Of a stretch of DNA of 64,000 bases, positions 43,221 to 51,503 are shown piece after piece. Each line of letters begins with the position of its first letter. Position 1 is the first letter of the stretch. Source of the stretch: SIG440 sp045578305 (GTDB taxonomy: Bacteria > Bacillota > Clostridia > Monoglobales > Monoglobaceae); contig JAZNKA010000051.1 in NCBI GenBank assembly GCA_045578305.1, forward strand, positions 12,689 to 76,688, given 5' to 3'. The notes below the pieces were generated by a model, which did not search any database, was not told the DNA's origin, and was given only the letters and a program-made list of their open reading frames with translations. The position numbers and the translations under genes are program-made.

Positions 43221-44253
43221 CCACTTATTTTTGGAATATGATGGGATTTTGATTACTTCTCCTTTCAATATGCGGTATTTCAGCAAATTTTCAGGCGGCG
43301 AGGGTGCGGTCTGGATTTCGAAAAACCAAAAAATTGTCTTTACTGACTCCAGATATACTGAGCAAGCTGAGAACGAGGCAAAAAAATTTGAAGTTCGCGA
43401 AACAAATAACTGGATTGGCGAAGTTTCCTTAATTGTAAAGGAAGAAAAAATAAATAGCGTGCTTTTTGAAGACCAAAGCGTAAGTGCCTCGGTGTATCTC
43501 AAAATGCAAAATGAATTTGAAAAAGCACAGCTTTTTGCAGGGTCTGACAAATTAAACAAGCTTCGTATGGCAAAAACTGAAGACGAGCTTAAAACAATAG
43601 CAAAAGCCGAGCAAATCTGTTGCAAAGCATTTGTACGGATCCTTGATTTTATAAAGCCGGGGATGAGTGAAAAGACAGTTGCAACTGAGCTTGAATATTA
43701 TATGAAGCAAGAGGGTGGCGAAGGTACTGCATTTGATACAGTTGCGGTTTCGGGCGCAAGATGCAGCCTTCCTCACGGCGTACCAAGTGACAAAAAAATT
43801 GAAAGAGGCGATTTTGTAACCCTTGATTTTGGATGTATGCTTGGCGGATACGCGTCGGATATGACCAGGACAATTGTTGTGGGAAAAGCGAGTGAAGAAC
43901 AGAAAAAAGTTTATAATGCCGTAAAAGATGCACAACAGGCAGGACTTGATTTTATACGCGCAGGAGTTTTGTCAAAGGATGCTGATAATGCTGCCCGAAG
44001 CGTAATCGAAAGTTGCGGCTTTGGCAAGTATTTCAGACATTCGCTTGGACACGGAGTGGGACTTTTGGTCCACGAACTCCCAAATCTTTCGCCAAAATCG
44101 GAGATTACTCTGGAAGAAAATATGGTGGTAAGCTGCGAGCCGGGGATATATATTCCGGATTTTGGCGGAGTAAGAATTGAGGATTTGATTTGTGTTAAAA
44201 ACGGCGGCAATCTGAATTTTACCGATGCCGAAAAGGGTTTGATCGAACTGTAG
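43204..44253 (+). CDS. Xaa-Pro aminopeptidase-like M24 peptidase
   Basis: A 349-residue protein with a creatinase N-terminal domain (1-125) and a pita-bread M24 domain. Metal ligands are visible: Asp pair in LDFGCMLGGYASDMT, His in HSLGHGVGL, Glu in SCEPGIYI and Glu in VRIEDL. It should cut N-terminal residues ahead of proline in the cytoplasm. ATG 43204 is preferred to ATG 43198, because AGGGGGT at 43191-43197 is then spaced six bases away. It lies before efp, a well-known order in Firmicutes (papA/yqhT-efp). Confidence 0.94.
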   Translation: MLSKLDHLFLEYDGILITSPFNMRYFSKFSGGEGAVWISKNQKIVFTDSRYTEQAENEAKKFEVRETNNWIGEVSLIVKEEKINSVLFEDQSVSASVYLKMQNEFEKAQLFAGSDKLNKLRMAKTEDELKTIAKAEQICCKAFVRILDFIKPGMSEKTVATELEYYMKQEGGEGTAFDTVAVSGARCSLPHGVPSDKKIERGDFVTLDFGCMLGGYASDMTRTIVVGKASEEQKKVYNAVKDAQQAGLDFIRAGVLSKDADNAARSVIESCGFGKYFRHSLGHGVGLLVHELPNLSPKSEITLEENMVVSCEPGIYIPDFGGVRIEDLICVKNGGNLNFTDAEKGLIEL

Positions 44254-44350
44254 TCGTCAAAAAACCCCAATGTTATAAAATTTTTCTTGATTTTTTTGGG
44301 ATAGTAGTATACAATAGAAGAAGAAATAAAGTTTTATGGAGGGAATACCA

Positions 44351-44905
44351 ATGATATCTGCAGGTGAATTCAGAAACGGCATTACTTTCGAATTTGAAGG
44401 AAATGTTTATCAGGTTGTAGAATTCCAACATGTAAAGCCCGGTAAAGGTGCAGCTTTTGTAAGAACAAAAATGAAGAATATCGTTACCGGCGGTGTTGTA
44501 GAACGCAGCTTCAACCCGACAGAAAAGGTTGAAAAAGCACATATTGAAAGAAAGGATATGGAATATATTTACGAAGACGGCGGCCTTTTCTATTTTATGG
44601 ATCAGGACTACGAGCAGGTTCCGCTCAGCGCAGACCAGCTTGGAGATGCGCTCAAGTTTGTCAAAGAAAATATGACAGTTACCATTCTTTCGTACAAGGG
44701 CAATGTTTTTGCTGTTGAGCCTCCTACATTTGTAGAGCTCGTTGTTACTGCAACCGAGCCGGGCGTAAAAGGCAATACTGCAACAAACGTTACCAAACCC
44801 GCAACAGTTGAAACAGGTGCGATTGTTACTGTTCCTATGTTTATCAACGAGGGTGACAAAATCAAGATTGATACAAGAACTTCGGAGTATCTTTCAAGAG
44901 TTTAA
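44351..44905 (+). CDS. efp: Translation elongation factor P
   Basis: A 184-residue EF-P: three beta-barrel domains with tip loop KPGKGAAF, whose Lys (about 32) is the position modified in many bacteria, and a C-terminal ETGAIVTVPMFINEGDKIKID barrel. EF-P relieves ribosome stalling at polyproline. No modification enzyme gene is nearby. GGAGG precedes ATG 44351; the earlier ATG at 44336 overlaps that site. Confidence 0.98.
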   Translation: MISAGEFRNGITFEFEGNVYQVVEFQHVKPGKGAAFVRTKMKNIVTGGVVERSFNPTEKVEKAHIERKDMEYIYEDGGLFYFMDQDYEQVPLSADQLGDALKFVKENMTVTILSYKGNVFAVEPPTFVELVVTATEPGVKGNTATNVTKPATVETGAIVTVPMFINEGDKIKIDTRTSEYLSRV

Positions 44906-44913
44906 AAACTGCT

Positions 44914-44945
44914 GATCCCGCCAAATTCGGCGGGATTGTTTTTTA
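44914..44945 (+). terminator. Terminator of the yqeG-efp group
   Basis: ATCCCGCC / GGCGGGAT stem (44915-44922 with 44929-44936), AAATTC loop and a TTGTTTTTT run. Confidence 0.9.
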
Positions 44946-44958
44946 GTCAAAATTTCCC

Positions 44959-44987
44959 TTTACTATTTTCAAAATATGTGTTAAAAT
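44959..44987 (+). promoter_or_regulatory. Promoter of the CD1247-type gene
   Basis: TTTACT (44959-44964) and TAAAAT (44982-44987) with a 17 bp spacer, between a terminator and the ribosome site CGGAGGA. Confidence 0.6.
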
Positions 44988-45028
44988 AATATTGTAACAA
45001 AAATTAAAACTATCGGAGGATTTTAATT

Positions 45029-45445
45029 ATGGCAGAATTTACAAATCGCGCAGCTTATCTCAAAGGTCTTGCTGACGGAATGAAATTGGATAAAGAAAAA
45101 AACGAGGGCAAATTGCTTGCTGAAATCATTGATTTTCTCTCTGACATTGCTGACGAAATCGAAGCGCTTGACGAAGAACAAGGCTTTATCGCAGACCAGC
45201 TTGACGAACTTGACGAAGAACTTGAAATCATTGGTGACGAAGTGTTTGATGATTATGACGAGGACTATGACGACGATGACGAATTTCAGATTACCTGCGA
45301 GGCTTGTGGCGAAGACATAATCGTTACAACCGAGGATTTGATGGACGGCGAAATTCTTTGCCCCAATTGCGGCGAAACAATCGAGTTTGACTTTGATTGT
45401 GACTGCGATTGCGAAGACTGCGACGGAAACTGCGATTGCGAATAA
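45029..45445 (+). CDS. CD1247-type protein with zinc ribbon and cysteine-rich acidic tail
   Basis: The 138-residue, very acidic protein starts with the CD1247 N-terminal domain (AAYLKGLADGM, helical to about 75). An Asp-rich linker (about 76-88) leads to a zinc ribbon with CEAC and CPNC. The last 17 residues hold seven cysteines among Asp and Glu (C-x-C-x-C-x2-C spacing, then two more), a likely metal-binding tail. Members sit next to efp in many Clostridia, as here; the function is unknown. CGGAGGA precedes ATG 45029. It is a single-gene unit between a promoter and a terminator. Confidence 0.88.
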   Translation: MAEFTNRAAYLKGLADGMKLDKEKNEGKLLAEIIDFLSDIADEIEALDEEQGFIADQLDELDEELEIIGDEVFDDYDEDYDDDDEFQITCEACGEDIIVTTEDLMDGEILCPNCGETIEFDFDCDCDCEDCDGNCDCE

Positions 45446-45460
45446 TATCTTATTAAAAAA

Positions 45461-45493
45461 GATGAAGTTGCTTCGGTGACTTCATTTTTTTTT
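45461..45493 (+). terminator. Terminator of the CD1247-type gene
   Basis: GATGAAGT / ACTTCAT stem with a TGCTTCGGTG loop, followed by a run of nine T. Confidence 0.88.
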
Positions 45494-45513
45494 GCTAAAA
45501 ATTAAAAAAAGTA

Positions 45514-45563
45514 TTGACAAACAAAAAAAATGTGTTATAATAACAGTAACAGTTATCGTTATT
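45514..45563 (+). promoter_or_regulatory. Promoter with near-perfect 25-bp operator palindrome (Fur/PerR type)
   Basis: TTGACA (45514-45519) and TATAAT (45536-45541) have a 16 bp spacer. A 25-bp palindrome, AATAAC-AG-TAAC-A-GTTA-TC-GTTATT (45539-45563), starts inside the -10 box. Only the two-base spacers break its symmetry. A dimer of the Fur-family protein encoded downstream would cover the promoter, so autoregulation is likely. The AT-rich inverted form resembles PerR boxes without being identical. Confidence 0.82.
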
Positions 45564-45611
45564 GTTTTGTGATACAACTGTAAACTAAAAATATGAGTGA
45601 GGTGTTGACTT

Positions 45612-45995
45612 ATGAATGCATCAAAACACAGCAAACAAAGGGATGCCATTCTTGAAGTTTTACATTCCACAAAGGCTCACCCCACAGCAGATGCTATTTA
45701 TGCAGAGGTCCGAAAAAAAATCCCAAACATAAGTCTTGGCACGGTTTATCGCAATCTGGCAAAACTGTCCGAGGATAACACCATCATCAAGGTAAATGCA
45801 GGGACAGGGGTCGAACATTTTGATGGTACCCCGACGCCACATTATCATGTTGTGTGTACCGAATGCGGAGCAATTGATGATATCGATGCGGAACCGCTTG
45901 AAGAAGTCAATTTGTGGGCGGCAAAAAATTTTAAAGGTGAAATTTATAAGCACTCTACCATTTTTTTTGGAAAGTGCGAAAAATGTAAAAATTAA
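45612..45995 (+). CDS. perR: Fur-family regulator, probably PerR-like
   Basis: A 127-residue regulator. Winged helix with HSKQRDAILEVL and ISLGTVYRNLAKLSE, then a dimer domain with EHFDG, HYHVVC and the zinc pair CTECG, plus a second pair CEKCKN at the end. The length and direct cotranscription with reverse rubrerythrin point to peroxide sensing (PerR) rather than iron uptake control. The gene name is an inference; Fur or Zur cannot be excluded. GAGGTG precedes ATG 45612. Its own promoter carries a matching palindrome. Confidence 0.88.
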   Translation: MNASKHSKQRDAILEVLHSTKAHPTADAIYAEVRKKIPNISLGTVYRNLAKLSEDNTIIKVNAGTGVEHFDGTPTPHYHVVCTECGAIDDIDAEPLEEVNLWAAKNFKGEIYKHSTIFFGKCEKCKN

Positions 45996-46022
45996 ACTAT
46001 TATTTTAGGAGGAAAAAGTATT

Positions 46023-46610
46023 ATGAAAAAATTTGTATGTTCGGTTTGCGGTTATGTTCACGAGGGTGATTCAGCTCCCGAAGCTTGCCCGGTATGCAAG
46101 GTTCCGGCTGAAAAGTTTAAAGAAATGCAGGAGGGCGCAGCACTTGCTGCAGAGCACGAATATGGCGTGTACGGCAAAACCGTAAAGAACAACCCCGATA
46201 TCAGCGAGGAAGATAAAAAGTATATCTTCGAACAGCTTATGGCAAACTTCAACGGCGAGTGCGCAGAAGTTGGTATGTATCTTTGCATGGCAAGAATTGC
46301 ACACCGCGAAGGTTATCCTGAAGTAGGACTTTACTGGGAAAAGGCAGCTTACGAAGAAGCAGAACATGCAGCAAAATTTGCAGAGCTTTTGGGCGAAGAC
46401 CTCGAACCCAATATGAAGGCTACAACCAAAGACAACCTCAGATGGAGAGTTGACTGCGAATATGGTGCAACTCAGGGCAAGTTTGATTTGGCTTCTTGTG
46501 CAAAGAAAAACGGCCTTGATGCAATACATGATACCGTGCATGAAATGGCGCGCGACGAGGCTCGACATGGTAAAGGTCTTGAAGGACTTCTTAAGAGATA
46601 TTTTGGCTAA
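46023..46610 (+). CDS. Reverse rubrerythrin (NADH peroxidase type)
   Basis: A 195-residue protein with an N-terminal rubredoxin domain (CSVCGY and CPVCK, residues 6-24) followed by a ferritin-like four-helix domain with the di-iron carboxylates in GECAEVGMY, YEEAEHAAKF and MARDEARHGKG. The order rubredoxin-then-di-iron defines reverse rubrerythrin, which in Clostridium acetobutylicum reduces hydrogen peroxide and oxygen and is under PerR control. It lies 27 bp after the Fur-family gene, with TAGGAGG before ATG 46023, so is part of its operon. Confidence 0.95.
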   Translation: MKKFVCSVCGYVHEGDSAPEACPVCKVPAEKFKEMQEGAALAAEHEYGVYGKTVKNNPDISEEDKKYIFEQLMANFNGECAEVGMYLCMARIAHREGYPEVGLYWEKAAYEEAEHAAKFAELLGEDLEPNMKATTKDNLRWRVDCEYGATQGKFDLASCAKKNGLDAIHDTVHEMARDEARHGKGLEGLLKRYFG

Positions 46611-46615
46611 TAAGA

Positions 46616-46641
46616 AAGAGGCGGTGTAACAATCGCCTCTT
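46616..46641 (+). terminator. Hairpin between reverse rubrerythrin and ferritin genes
   Basis: AAGAGGCG / CGCCTCTT stem with a ten-base loop, followed by ATTTTAAAA. The weak T-run suggests partial termination. Confidence 0.65.
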
Positions 46642-46664
46642 ATTTTAAAAAATGAGGTGATTAT

Positions 46665-47177
46665 ATGTTAGATGCAAAGGTTTCAAAATTACTTAACGAG
46701 CAAATTACAAAAGAGCTATATTCGGCTTATTTATATTTGGATTTTTCTGTGTTTTACGAAGCGCAGGGACTTGACGGATATTCAAACTGGTATATGATTC
46801 AGGCACAGGAAGAAAGAGACCACGCTATGCTGTTTTTAAAATATTTGCAGCAAAACGGTGAGGAAGTAAAGCTTGGTGCAATTGACAAACCTGACAAGGT
46901 TCTTTCTTCACTTATGGACCCGCTTAAGGCAGGATTTGAGCACGAGCAGTATGTGACAAGTCTTATCAACGATATTTATGCTGCGGCATATGAGGTCAAA
47001 GACTTCAGGACAATGCAATTTTTGGATTGGTTTGTCAAAGAACAGCTTGAGGAAGAAAAAAATGCCGATGATATGATAAAGAAAATGGAGCTTTTTGGAG
47101 GCGATTCAAAAGGACTTTACTCACTTGATGCAGAGTATGCAGCAAGAGTGTATACGGCACCATCATTAGTTTTATAA
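46665..47177 (+). CDS. ftn: Ferritin
   Basis: A 170-residue non-haem ferritin: LNEQITKELYSAYLYLD with the ferroxidase Glu, AQEERDHAMLFLKYL with Glu and His, and VKEQLEEEKNADDM. It oxidises and stores iron, here directly after peroxide-defence genes, in line with control of the Fenton reaction. GAGGTGA precedes ATG 46665. No own promoter is evident, so read-through of the upstream hairpin is probable. Confidence 0.96.
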   Translation: MLDAKVSKLLNEQITKELYSAYLYLDFSVFYEAQGLDGYSNWYMIQAQEERDHAMLFLKYLQQNGEEVKLGAIDKPDKVLSSLMDPLKAGFEHEQYVTSLINDIYAAAYEVKDFRTMQFLDWFVKEQLEEEKNADDMIKKMELFGGDSKGLYSLDAEYAARVYTAPSLVL

Positions 47178-47179
47178 AG

Positions 47180-47210
47180 AAAAAAGCCCTCAATATCAGA
47201 GGGCTTTTTT
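47180..47210 (+). terminator. Terminator of the ferritin gene
   Basis: AAAAAAGCCCTC / GAGGGCTTTTTT stem with an AATATCA loop, followed by CTTG. Confidence 0.9.
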
Positions 47211-47239
47211 CTTGTTTATCAGGGAGAAACAAAAATATA

Positions 47240-47297
47240 TTGATTTTCTTCGATTTAGTTAGTATAATTATATTGACAAATGTGTCCGTTGACGGAC
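47240..47297 (+). promoter_or_regulatory. Promoter and inverted-repeat operator candidate of the CDF exporter
   Basis: TTGATT (47240-47245) and TATAAT (47263-47268) with a 17 bp spacer. About 15 bases after the -10 box is the perfect inverted repeat GTCCGT-TG-ACGGAC (47284-47297), in the position of an operator near the start of transcription. Confidence 0.68.
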
Positions 47298-47340
47298 TTG
47301 TTGCGGCGCAAAATTATAATGCAGACACAAAGAGGGATTT

Positions 47341-48240
47341 ATGAAAACGGAAAAAAATATTTTAATTGCATTTTTTCTTAATTTAGCATTTTCGGTTTTT
47401 GAATTTGTTGGCGGAATTTTCACAGGGAGTGTAGCAATCATTTCTGATGCACTGCATGACATAGGTGATGCGACAAGTATAGGGATATCGTATTTTCTGG
47501 AGAAAAAGAGCAAGAAAAAGCCTGACGAAAAATATACTTACGGATATACAAGGTATTCTGTCATCGGTGCGTTTGTTACTACATTGATATTGCTTTTGGG
47601 CTCAATTGTCGTTATTTACAATGCGATAAACAGAATTATTCATCCTGAAGCAATCAATTATGAGGGAATGATAGTTTTTGCGGCCATTGGTGTATGTGTC
47701 AATTTTGCGGCGGCATTTATCACTCGAGAGGGGGACTCGCTCAACCAAAAGGCGGTAAACCTTCATATGCTTGAGGATGTGTTTGGATGGATTGTAGTGT
47801 TGGTCGGCGCGGTTGTTATGAAGTTCACCGATTTTGGCATTATTGACCCGATTATGTCCATCGGCGTTGCGGTGTTTATCTTCATCAATGCTGTCGGAAA
47901 CTTAAAAGAAATTTTTGAACTTTTCCTTGAAAAAACGCCTTGCAGTATAGAGGTTGAAGAAATAAAGAAGCATATTTTAGGCATCGAAGAAGTAATCGGA
48001 GTCCACCATATCCATATATGGAGCCTTGACGGTGAGAGCAATTATGCTACAATGCATATAGTGACAAATGGTGATTCGCATGAGGTAAAAGAAAAAGTCC
48101 GTGCCGAGCTGAAAGAGCATGGCATTTGCCATGCGACGCTTGAACTTGAGACAGAGGGTGAACATTGCCACGAAGAATGTTGTCGGGTGGGCGAGGCTTC
48201 TTTTTCTGGACATCATCACCATCACCACCATCATCATTAA
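47341..48240 (+). CDS. Cation diffusion facilitator (Zn/metal exporter) with His tail
   Basis: A 299-residue CDF protein with six membrane helices. Metal site A residues are in SDALHDIGD (helix 2) and HMLEDVFG (helix 5), and the cytoplasmic ferredoxin-like domain holds HHIHIWSLDGE. The C-terminus is unusual: EHCHEECC followed, after a short spacer, by nine consecutive His and the stop. This should bind zinc, nickel or copper-like ions and may act as sensor or store. GAGGG precedes ATG 47341. Confidence 0.93.
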   Translation: MKTEKNILIAFFLNLAFSVFEFVGGIFTGSVAIISDALHDIGDATSIGISYFLEKKSKKKPDEKYTYGYTRYSVIGAFVTTLILLLGSIVVIYNAINRIIHPEAINYEGMIVFAAIGVCVNFAAAFITREGDSLNQKAVNLHMLEDVFGWIVVLVGAVVMKFTDFGIIDPIMSIGVAVFIFINAVGNLKEIFELFLEKTPCSIEVEEIKKHILGIEEVIGVHHIHIWSLDGESNYATMHIVTNGDSHEVKEKVRAELKEHGICHATLELETEGEHCHEECCRVGEASFSGHHHHHHHHH

Positions 48241-48275
48241 GGCGTGCCGCAAAAGAAAAGGATTGATATTCAGGG

Positions 48276-49019
48276 ATGAAAAAGAGGATATACAAAATTT
48301 TTGAGTTTTTGAAAAACATTTTGTTTCCGCCAAAGTGTGTATTTTGCGAAAGAATACTCGAGCCAAACCAAGACGTCAGAGTTTGCGGTGATTGCAGTAG
48401 AGAGATAGAGTTTTGCTCGGAATTGGTTTGTTGTGAAAAGTGCGGAAAACCCATAGTGGGATTTGGCGAAAAAAAGATTTGTTACTTTTGCCTGAACCAC
48501 AGTCCAAAGTATTTTGACAGGATAGTTTCGGCATTTGTTTATGATGGAATTGTCAAAAAAGCTGTTGTAAGATATAAGACAAAGGGACTTTCGGGACATT
48601 GCGAGGTGTTTTCGACTTGTCTTGCGGCGAGAATTTTTGAAGAATATCCAAAATTCAAATTTGACTTTTTGTGCGGAGTTTTGCCACACAACAAAAATAC
48701 CGATTTTGACCAGGTGCAGCTTTTGTGCAAAAAGCTTTCTTCAAAACTGGATTTGCCGTATAGGGATGATTTGTTTGCAAGAACCCGAAAAACTTCAAAA
48801 CAGAGTGGGCTTAATTTTAAAAAACGTCTTGAAAATGTAAAGGGAAGCATTGAGGTAAAGGAATGGAAGAAAGTCGAGGGCAAAACAATACTCTTGATTG
48901 ATGATGTCTGTACCACACGTGCAACAATTATTGAATACTCGCGTGCACTTAAAAAGGCAGGAGCAAAACGTGTATATGCGGCAACGGTTGCAACTACTGT
49001 AAAAAACAATAAAAGTTAA
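48276..49019 (+). CDS. comF: ComF family phosphoribosyltransferase-like protein
   Basis: A 247-residue protein with N-terminal zinc-finger cysteines (PPKCVFC, VCGDC, CEKCG, CYFC) and a C-terminal PRTase fold with ILLIDDVCTTRATI. ComF is needed for uptake of single-stranded DNA in naturally competent bacteria, where it interacts with ComFA and DprA. No other competence gene is nearby. ATG 48276 has only a weak GGGA-type site (CAGGGATG). Confidence 0.93.
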   Translation: MKKRIYKIFEFLKNILFPPKCVFCERILEPNQDVRVCGDCSREIEFCSELVCCEKCGKPIVGFGEKKICYFCLNHSPKYFDRIVSAFVYDGIVKKAVVRYKTKGLSGHCEVFSTCLAARIFEEYPKFKFDFLCGVLPHNKNTDFDQVQLLCKKLSSKLDLPYRDDLFARTRKTSKQSGLNFKKRLENVKGSIEVKEWKKVEGKTILLIDDVCTTRATIIEYSRALKKAGAKRVYAATVATTVKNNKS

Positions 49020-49252
49020 AAATATAATTATAAATATTATTCCCTTGTTAATTTGGGTTATATATTTCAAATTAACCTCTGTGTCCGAAAAGATATATTT
49101 TCTTATGCCTGTTGAAGTTATAACTGCTTCTTTGATTATAATTGCGATTTGTATTATTACTCGCTTGGTTATACACAAGTTAAGAAATTAAAATACAGTC
49201 ATCTAGATCGTTTACTGATTCTATGCGACTTTTTGAAAGGCGGTTAAATAGT
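49020..49252 (+). other. Intergenic stretch with a possible small membrane peptide
   Basis: The AT-rich 233 bp contain an ATG-started frame of 28 codons (49105-49191) with PVEVITASLIIIAICIIT, a clear hydrophobic helix, followed by a basic tail. The frame stays open back to TTG 49045 (48 codons). No ribosome site or promoter is seen. It may be chance, a small membrane protein, or the remains of a longer gene. Confidence 0.25.
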
Positions 49253-50050
49253 GTGAAGAAATGTCGAATAACTGTAGTGAGAATGGCGCGTTATGACGAT
49301 TTGATAGAAAAATACGAAAATCCAATAGAAAATGCCTGTAATTTGAAAGAAGGCCAGGTCTTTGTTGCAAACGGATGGGAAAAGCCCGAGGGATTGTGTA
49401 ACAGTGCGTGGGAAAGTATGTCCTCTTTTGTGATGGCGTTGTCCCATGGAGGCGAAAACTTGTACGATGGCTGGATGAAAAATAAAAAGTCTGCAATGAT
49501 TTCGTGTAATGATGGATTCAGACCGGTAAGCTTCTACATTGAGGCGCTTGATGAAGAGTCTGGCGCAGATAGTTTTAAAATCAGGGAAATGGCACCCGAA
49601 GATAATGCCGCGGTTGCTGAACTTGTCAGGACAAACCTAAAAAAGCATAATCTTGACATTCCCGGAACGGTGTATTTTGATTCTTCCCTGGATAACCTTT
49701 GCGAATTTTATTCCGACAACAAAAAACGAGGATATTATGTGCTTACGGACAAGAGTGAGCGAATTGTAGGTGGAATTGGTCTTGCGGAATTTGCTCATTT
49801 TGAAGATTGTGCCGAGCTTCAGAAATTATATTTGGACGATTCGGTAAAGGGCTTGGGTCTTGGATACAGACTTATAAAGTTTGTAGAAGACAAAATGATG
49901 GAAAAAGGTTATAAGGCGTCATATCTTGAGACTCACGACAATCTTAAAGCTGCGATTCATATTTATGAAAAAAGCGGATATTCAAAAATAGAGCGTCCAG
50001 GTGAAGTTGTTCATGGAGCAATGACAGATTTCTTTTATAAAAAACTTTAA
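49253..50050 (+). CDS. TIGR04076 domain fused to a GNAT acetyltransferase
   Basis: A 265-residue two-domain protein. Residues 1-95 resemble the TIGR04076 family (KKCRITVVRM, CNLKEGQVF, WESMSSFVMALSHGG, SCNDGFRPVSFYI), a small domain of unknown function. Residues about 105-265 are a GNAT N-acetyltransferase, with the acetyl-CoA pyrophosphate loop GLGLGYRL and the later YLETHDNLKAAIHIYEKSGY. Start is GTG 49253, nine bases after AAAGGCGG; ATG 49223 has no ribosome site. Substrate unknown. Confidence 0.85.
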   Translation: MKKCRITVVRMARYDDLIEKYENPIENACNLKEGQVFVANGWEKPEGLCNSAWESMSSFVMALSHGGENLYDGWMKNKKSAMISCNDGFRPVSFYIEALDEESGADSFKIREMAPEDNAAVAELVRTNLKKHNLDIPGTVYFDSSLDNLCEFYSDNKKRGYYVLTDKSERIVGGIGLAEFAHFEDCAELQKLYLDDSVKGLGLGYRLIKFVEDKMMEKGYKASYLETHDNLKAAIHIYEKSGYSKIERPGEVVHGAMTDFFYKKL

Positions 50051-50070
50051 TGTAACAAGAGGATAAAAAT

Positions 50071-51471
50071 ATGATTGAAAAAATTGTAGGAAATATAAAC
50101 AATGCACTTTATACATATGTACTTATAATTATGCTGATAGGCTGTGGGCTATATTTCACTTTTAGAATGAAGTTTGTTCAGTTCAGACTTTTGGGACAGC
50201 AGATTAAAGCGGTGACGGACAAGCCAAAGGATGGCAAAGGGGTTTCGTCTTTTCAGGCCTTGATGGTTTCTACTGCGTCGCGTGTGGGGACAGGAAATAT
50301 CATAGGGGTCTCGACAGCAATTTGCCTTGGTGGTTTTGGTTCGGTCTTTTGGATGTGGATTGTTGCCATAATCGGTGGCGCTTCTGCTTTTGTTGAAAGC
50401 ACGCTTGCCCAGATTTACAAGAGAAAGGGCCCTGACGGATGGTATGGTGGACCCGCATATTACATAGAAACGGCTTTTAAGTCAAGATGGATTGCGATAT
50501 TATTTTCGGTATTCCTTATCCTGACATACGGATTTGGATTTAATATGCTTGCGTCATACAACCTGCAGTCCACTTTTTCTCCATACGGATTTTATGACCC
50601 CAAGTACAGTCCGTGGATTATAGGCTTTGTTCTGGCGGCGTTGGTGGGTTACTGCCTTTTTGGCGGCGGAAAGCGAATAGCCAAAGTAAGCAGCTTTTTG
50701 GTGCCTGTTATGGGCGTTATTTACATAGCTGTAGCAATTTTTATTATGATTTTGAATGTATCGTCATTGCCGTATGTTTTCACAAGAATTTTTACCGAAG
50801 CCTTTGATTTGAAAGCTGTATTCGGCGGATTTAGCGGCTCTTGTGTTATGTATGGTATAAAAAGAGGCCTTTTCAGCAACGAGGCAGGTGTGGGCTCGGC
50901 ACCAAATGCTTCGGCATCGGCAGAGGTTTCGCATCCTGCAAAGCAGGGACTTGTACAGATTTTATCGGTATTTCTGGATACCCTTCTGGTTTGCTCGGCA
51001 ACTGCATTTATGTGTATGTGCTCTGGTGTGGAGCCAACAAAAGAGCTTTCGGGAGCGCCGTATGTTCAGTTGACGTTAAAATCGGTTTTAGGAGACTTCG
51101 GCCCGATTTTTATCACAGTTGCAATGGTTCTTTTTGCTTTTACGACGCTTTTAGGAAACCTTTATTATGTTGACCAGAGCCTTTTCTTTATGCTGAAGAA
51201 AAAACCCGGTAAGCTTGGAATGTGCACATATTACATTATAGCATCGCTTATTATTTTTGTTGGGGCGGGGCTTAGCGCAGATTTGCTTTGGAGCATTGCG
51301 GATATAACTATGGGGGTTATGGCACTTATAAATATCCCTGTGATAATGATTTTGGGCAAATACGCATTCAGGGCACTTAAGGACTACGAAAGAAAAATCA
51401 GCACCGGTGAAGACCTTAATTTCAGAGCAAAAGATATTGATTTGCCACACGAAGTAGATGCTTGGAAGTAG
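50071..51471 (+). CDS. Alanine/glycine:cation symporter (AGCS family)
   Basis: A 466-residue sodium- or proton-coupled amino acid transporter with about 11 membrane helices. Family signatures are SFQALMVSTASRVGTGNIIGV near residues 60-80 (read in parts), EAGVGSAPNASASAEVSHP near the middle and LLGNLYYVDQSL. Substrate is most likely alanine or glycine. It lies 20 bp after the GNAT gene, with AAGAGGA before ATG 50071. Confidence 0.95.
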   Translation: MIEKIVGNINNALYTYVLIIMLIGCGLYFTFRMKFVQFRLLGQQIKAVTDKPKDGKGVSSFQALMVSTASRVGTGNIIGVSTAICLGGFGSVFWMWIVAIIGGASAFVESTLAQIYKRKGPDGWYGGPAYYIETAFKSRWIAILFSVFLILTYGFGFNMLASYNLQSTFSPYGFYDPKYSPWIIGFVLAALVGYCLFGGGKRIAKVSSFLVPVMGVIYIAVAIFIMILNVSSLPYVFTRIFTEAFDLKAVFGGFSGSCVMYGIKRGLFSNEAGVGSAPNASASAEVSHPAKQGLVQILSVFLDTLLVCSATAFMCMCSGVEPTKELSGAPYVQLTLKSVLGDFGPIFITVAMVLFAFTTLLGNLYYVDQSLFFMLKKKPGKLGMCTYYIIASLIIFVGAGLSADLLWSIADITMGVMALINIPVIMILGKYAFRALKDYERKISTGEDLNFRAKDIDLPHEVDAWK

Positions 51472-51503
51472 CTTGAGAATTTGACAACCAAAGGAGAAAT
51501 ATT

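Noticed and set aside
48047..48454. Minus-strand frame over the His-tail of the CDF gene
   Set aside because: It is the antisense of the CAT/CAC repeat and the start of comF, with no promoter or ribosome site.
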